Shown here: positions 62,741 to 64,000 of the stretch, in pieces
How positions within the stretch are numbered: the stretch's first letter is position 1
Layout of the letters: the number at the start of each line of letters is the position of its first letter
Assembly (NCBI GenBank): GCA_000469685.2
Contig: LS997562.1
Span: forward strand, 34,101,215-34,165,214
DNA: 64,000 bases
Reading direction: 5' to 3'
Source of the DNA: Haemonchus contortus
Taxonomy: Eukaryota; Nematoda; Chromadorea; Rhabditida; Trichostrongylidae
The notes under the pieces: generated by a model
What the model saw: the letters and a program-made list of their open reading frames with translations, nothing else
Database searches by the model: none
Told to the model about the DNA's origin: nothing
Translations under genes and position numbers: made by a program

Positions 62741-63010
62741 TCATTTTTCTGACTTTGAAGTCCTTCCAGTTTTACTTTCGCTCTTCAGGTTAGTAGCCTC
62801 CTCGTCCTCCTTACTATCCAGCTGAGTACGATCTTCATTCTCCCCTGGTTTCAAAGATTTTGTCTCTTTTTCGCTGCTCCTTTTCGGTGATTTTGGAATA
62901 ACTTCTTCGTCTTCAGATTTCGTTTCATTCGGATCTTGATCACCTTCTGTTTTGGCAGTGAATCTTGTGAATCTCCGGCTTCCCTTCGAGTTGACCTTTT
63001 GTGGACTGCG
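62741..63010 (-). CDS. Probable last exon of a gene with a charged C-terminus
   Basis: Minus-strand open segment of 89 codons without an ATG, from a GTTTTTTAG acceptor (before 63010) to TGA at 62743-62741. It reads RSPQKVNSKGSRRFTRF, then TAKTEGDQDPNETKSEDEE and a Lys/Glu/Ser-rich tail ending GRTSKSEK. It is likely disordered, nuclear-type sequence. A possible upstream exon near 63170-63080 reads DPEWKDIGKVGQKVRFDEAQ, but no donor was found to join them. Function unknown. Confidence 0.35.
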   Translation of the reverse strand, partial: RSPQKVNSKGSRRFTRFTAKTEGDQDPNETKSEDEEVIPKSPKRSSEKETKSLKPGENEDRTQLDSKEDEEATNLKSESKTGRTSKSEK

Positions 63011-63320
63011 CTAAAAAACCCAGCTTTCAAACAACAAATCTGCTTAATATACAGTGCAGAATCATTCTAAATCCTTTTGAGCTTCATCAAAACGAACTTT
63101 TTGACCAACTTTACCAATGTCCTTCCATTCAGGATCGGATGGGCAAGAGAACTGTAAAAAAGCGTGGTACAAAGGCAAACTGGAAAGTTTCTGCTCAAAA
63201 AAATACCCGTTTCTTAATTCCGGGCTTGCGTATCACCCAAAATAACAAATGTGCATGTGATGTTTATGACTGCGATTTATAGGGCCGATATCCCCATTCT
63301 GAGCTCTGTTTTTAGCTGAA

Positions 63321-63555
63321 AACCAAGGTGACAAGGAGAAAACGTTGGCCGAATAAGGGCGTACTGCCTAGGGTACCACACATCACCAGTACTTCAAGTC
63401 TGAAGGAATCTTTTAGGATCAATCAATTCCATTTCGGATTATCAGCCCTAAAAAAGCTGGGTTGGCCTGGTGGACGAGTACCAACCGGGGTTTTGACCCC
63501 AGACCATGAATGCCATTGTGCGTCACGTTGGACTGCACCGCCTCCTCCCATTCGT
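63321..63555 (-). repeat. SINE family 1, decayed copy
   Basis: The sense head GGGAGGAGGCGGTGCAGTCC and a box B-like GGTCAAAACCCCGG remain; the body is only partly recognisable. Confidence 0.55.
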
Positions 63556-63627
63556 ACTGAATGACTCAGAATTTAGCCCTACCTAAAATAACGTTCCATC
63601 GTAGTAAGAGAACCGTTTAATATTTCA

Positions 63628-63646
63628 CCCCCCCCCCCCCCCCTTT
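63628..63646. repeat. Poly-C tract
   Basis: A run of about 18-19 C residues. It may have assembly-length uncertainty. Confidence 0.9.
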
Positions 63647-64000
63647 CCTCACCGCTCACCCAAGTTTTTATCGAACAGAGCATCCGTAAACGTACATTGT
63701 CAAGCAGCTCGTACTCAACGATTTCGAATGTGGTGGCCAGTAATCTACTCCTCACTGCTGCTGCAGAGAGAGCGACTCCAGCTAAAAATTCTTGATCAAT
63801 TACCCTTTCTCAAAGACAGAAGACATTCAGTTACTAGATCGGTTCACCGACCCCTGCACTTGTCCACAGTGGGCCTACACGTAAATAGCAGCCGGAAGGG
63901 CATACTCAACATCAAGCCCCTTCCAGTTGTTCTCAATCCACATGGGAGTAGCCCGGCCCGCTTAATCCTTATCAAGTGTCTCAGGTATCTGATAGTTTTA

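Noticed and set aside
63628..63646. Poly-C run as a functional signal
   Set aside because: Simple homopolymer; no context.
1..64000. CRISPR arrays, prophage, bacterial operons or viral integrations
   Set aside because: No spaced direct repeats, no phage or viral genes; introns and splice sites show nuclear eukaryotic DNA throughout.

Overview
The window reads as nuclear DNA of a nematode. Evidence: small multi-exon genes with mostly 50-700 bp introns, TTTTCAG-type acceptors placed just upstream of several start codons (as expected for spliced-leader trans-splicing), homologues of Caenorhabditis-type gene families (IRLD-like L-domain proteins, GT92 glycosyltransferases), and abundant TA-flanked Tc1/mariner-type repeats. 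A clade V parasite-like genome (strongylid or hookworm type) is my inference only; no marker gene was checked. Nearly all genes are invisible as long ORFs. I built the models by joining exons whose splice phases agree, and exon coordinates are listed in each entry.

Layout. 34-2036 (-): a complete ten-exon non-receptor protein tyrosine phosphatase, PTPN1/PTPN2-like. 4430-6486 (-): a ten-exon RRP7 (RRP7A) ribosome-biogenesis protein. 7195-13713 (+): NUBP1/NBP35, the cytosolic Fe-S scaffold ATPase, whose sixth intron holds a nearly intact antisense CR1/jockey-type LINE (about 8703-13100). 14118-16736 (+): mitochondrial beta-ketoacyl-ACP synthase (OXSM), 404 bp behind NUBP1 in the same direction and possibly co-operonic. 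17900-36191 (-): a tandem array of three secreted L-domain proteins (IRLD-like) with near-identical exon lengths and only phase-1 introns. Copies B and C are open; copy A has a 526-bp TA-flanked MITE inside exon 7. A decayed OXSM-like fragment lies between copies A and B. 38170-43614 (+): an alpha-carbonic anhydrase with a signal peptide and a C-terminal membrane anchor. 45870-about 50064 (-): a GT92 glycosyltransferase, middle exons unresolved. 50-64 kb: repeat-rich and gene-poor, with only three exon-like pieces of unknown function.

Repeats dominate the non-coding space. They include a tRNA-derived SINE of about 280 bp (about fourteen copies or fragments, both orientations), a second tRNA-like SINE family with one inverted-duplicate hairpin, a CpG-rich dispersed repeat, a mariner derivative with long inverted arms, a fold-back element, and the MITE. 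No CRISPR array, prokaryotic operon, rRNA gene or convincing functional tRNA gene was seen. The most interesting items are the L-domain array (candidate decoy receptors), the LINE whose ORF1 and ORF2 share one frame separated by a single TAG with no early AUG in ORF2, and the SINE families.
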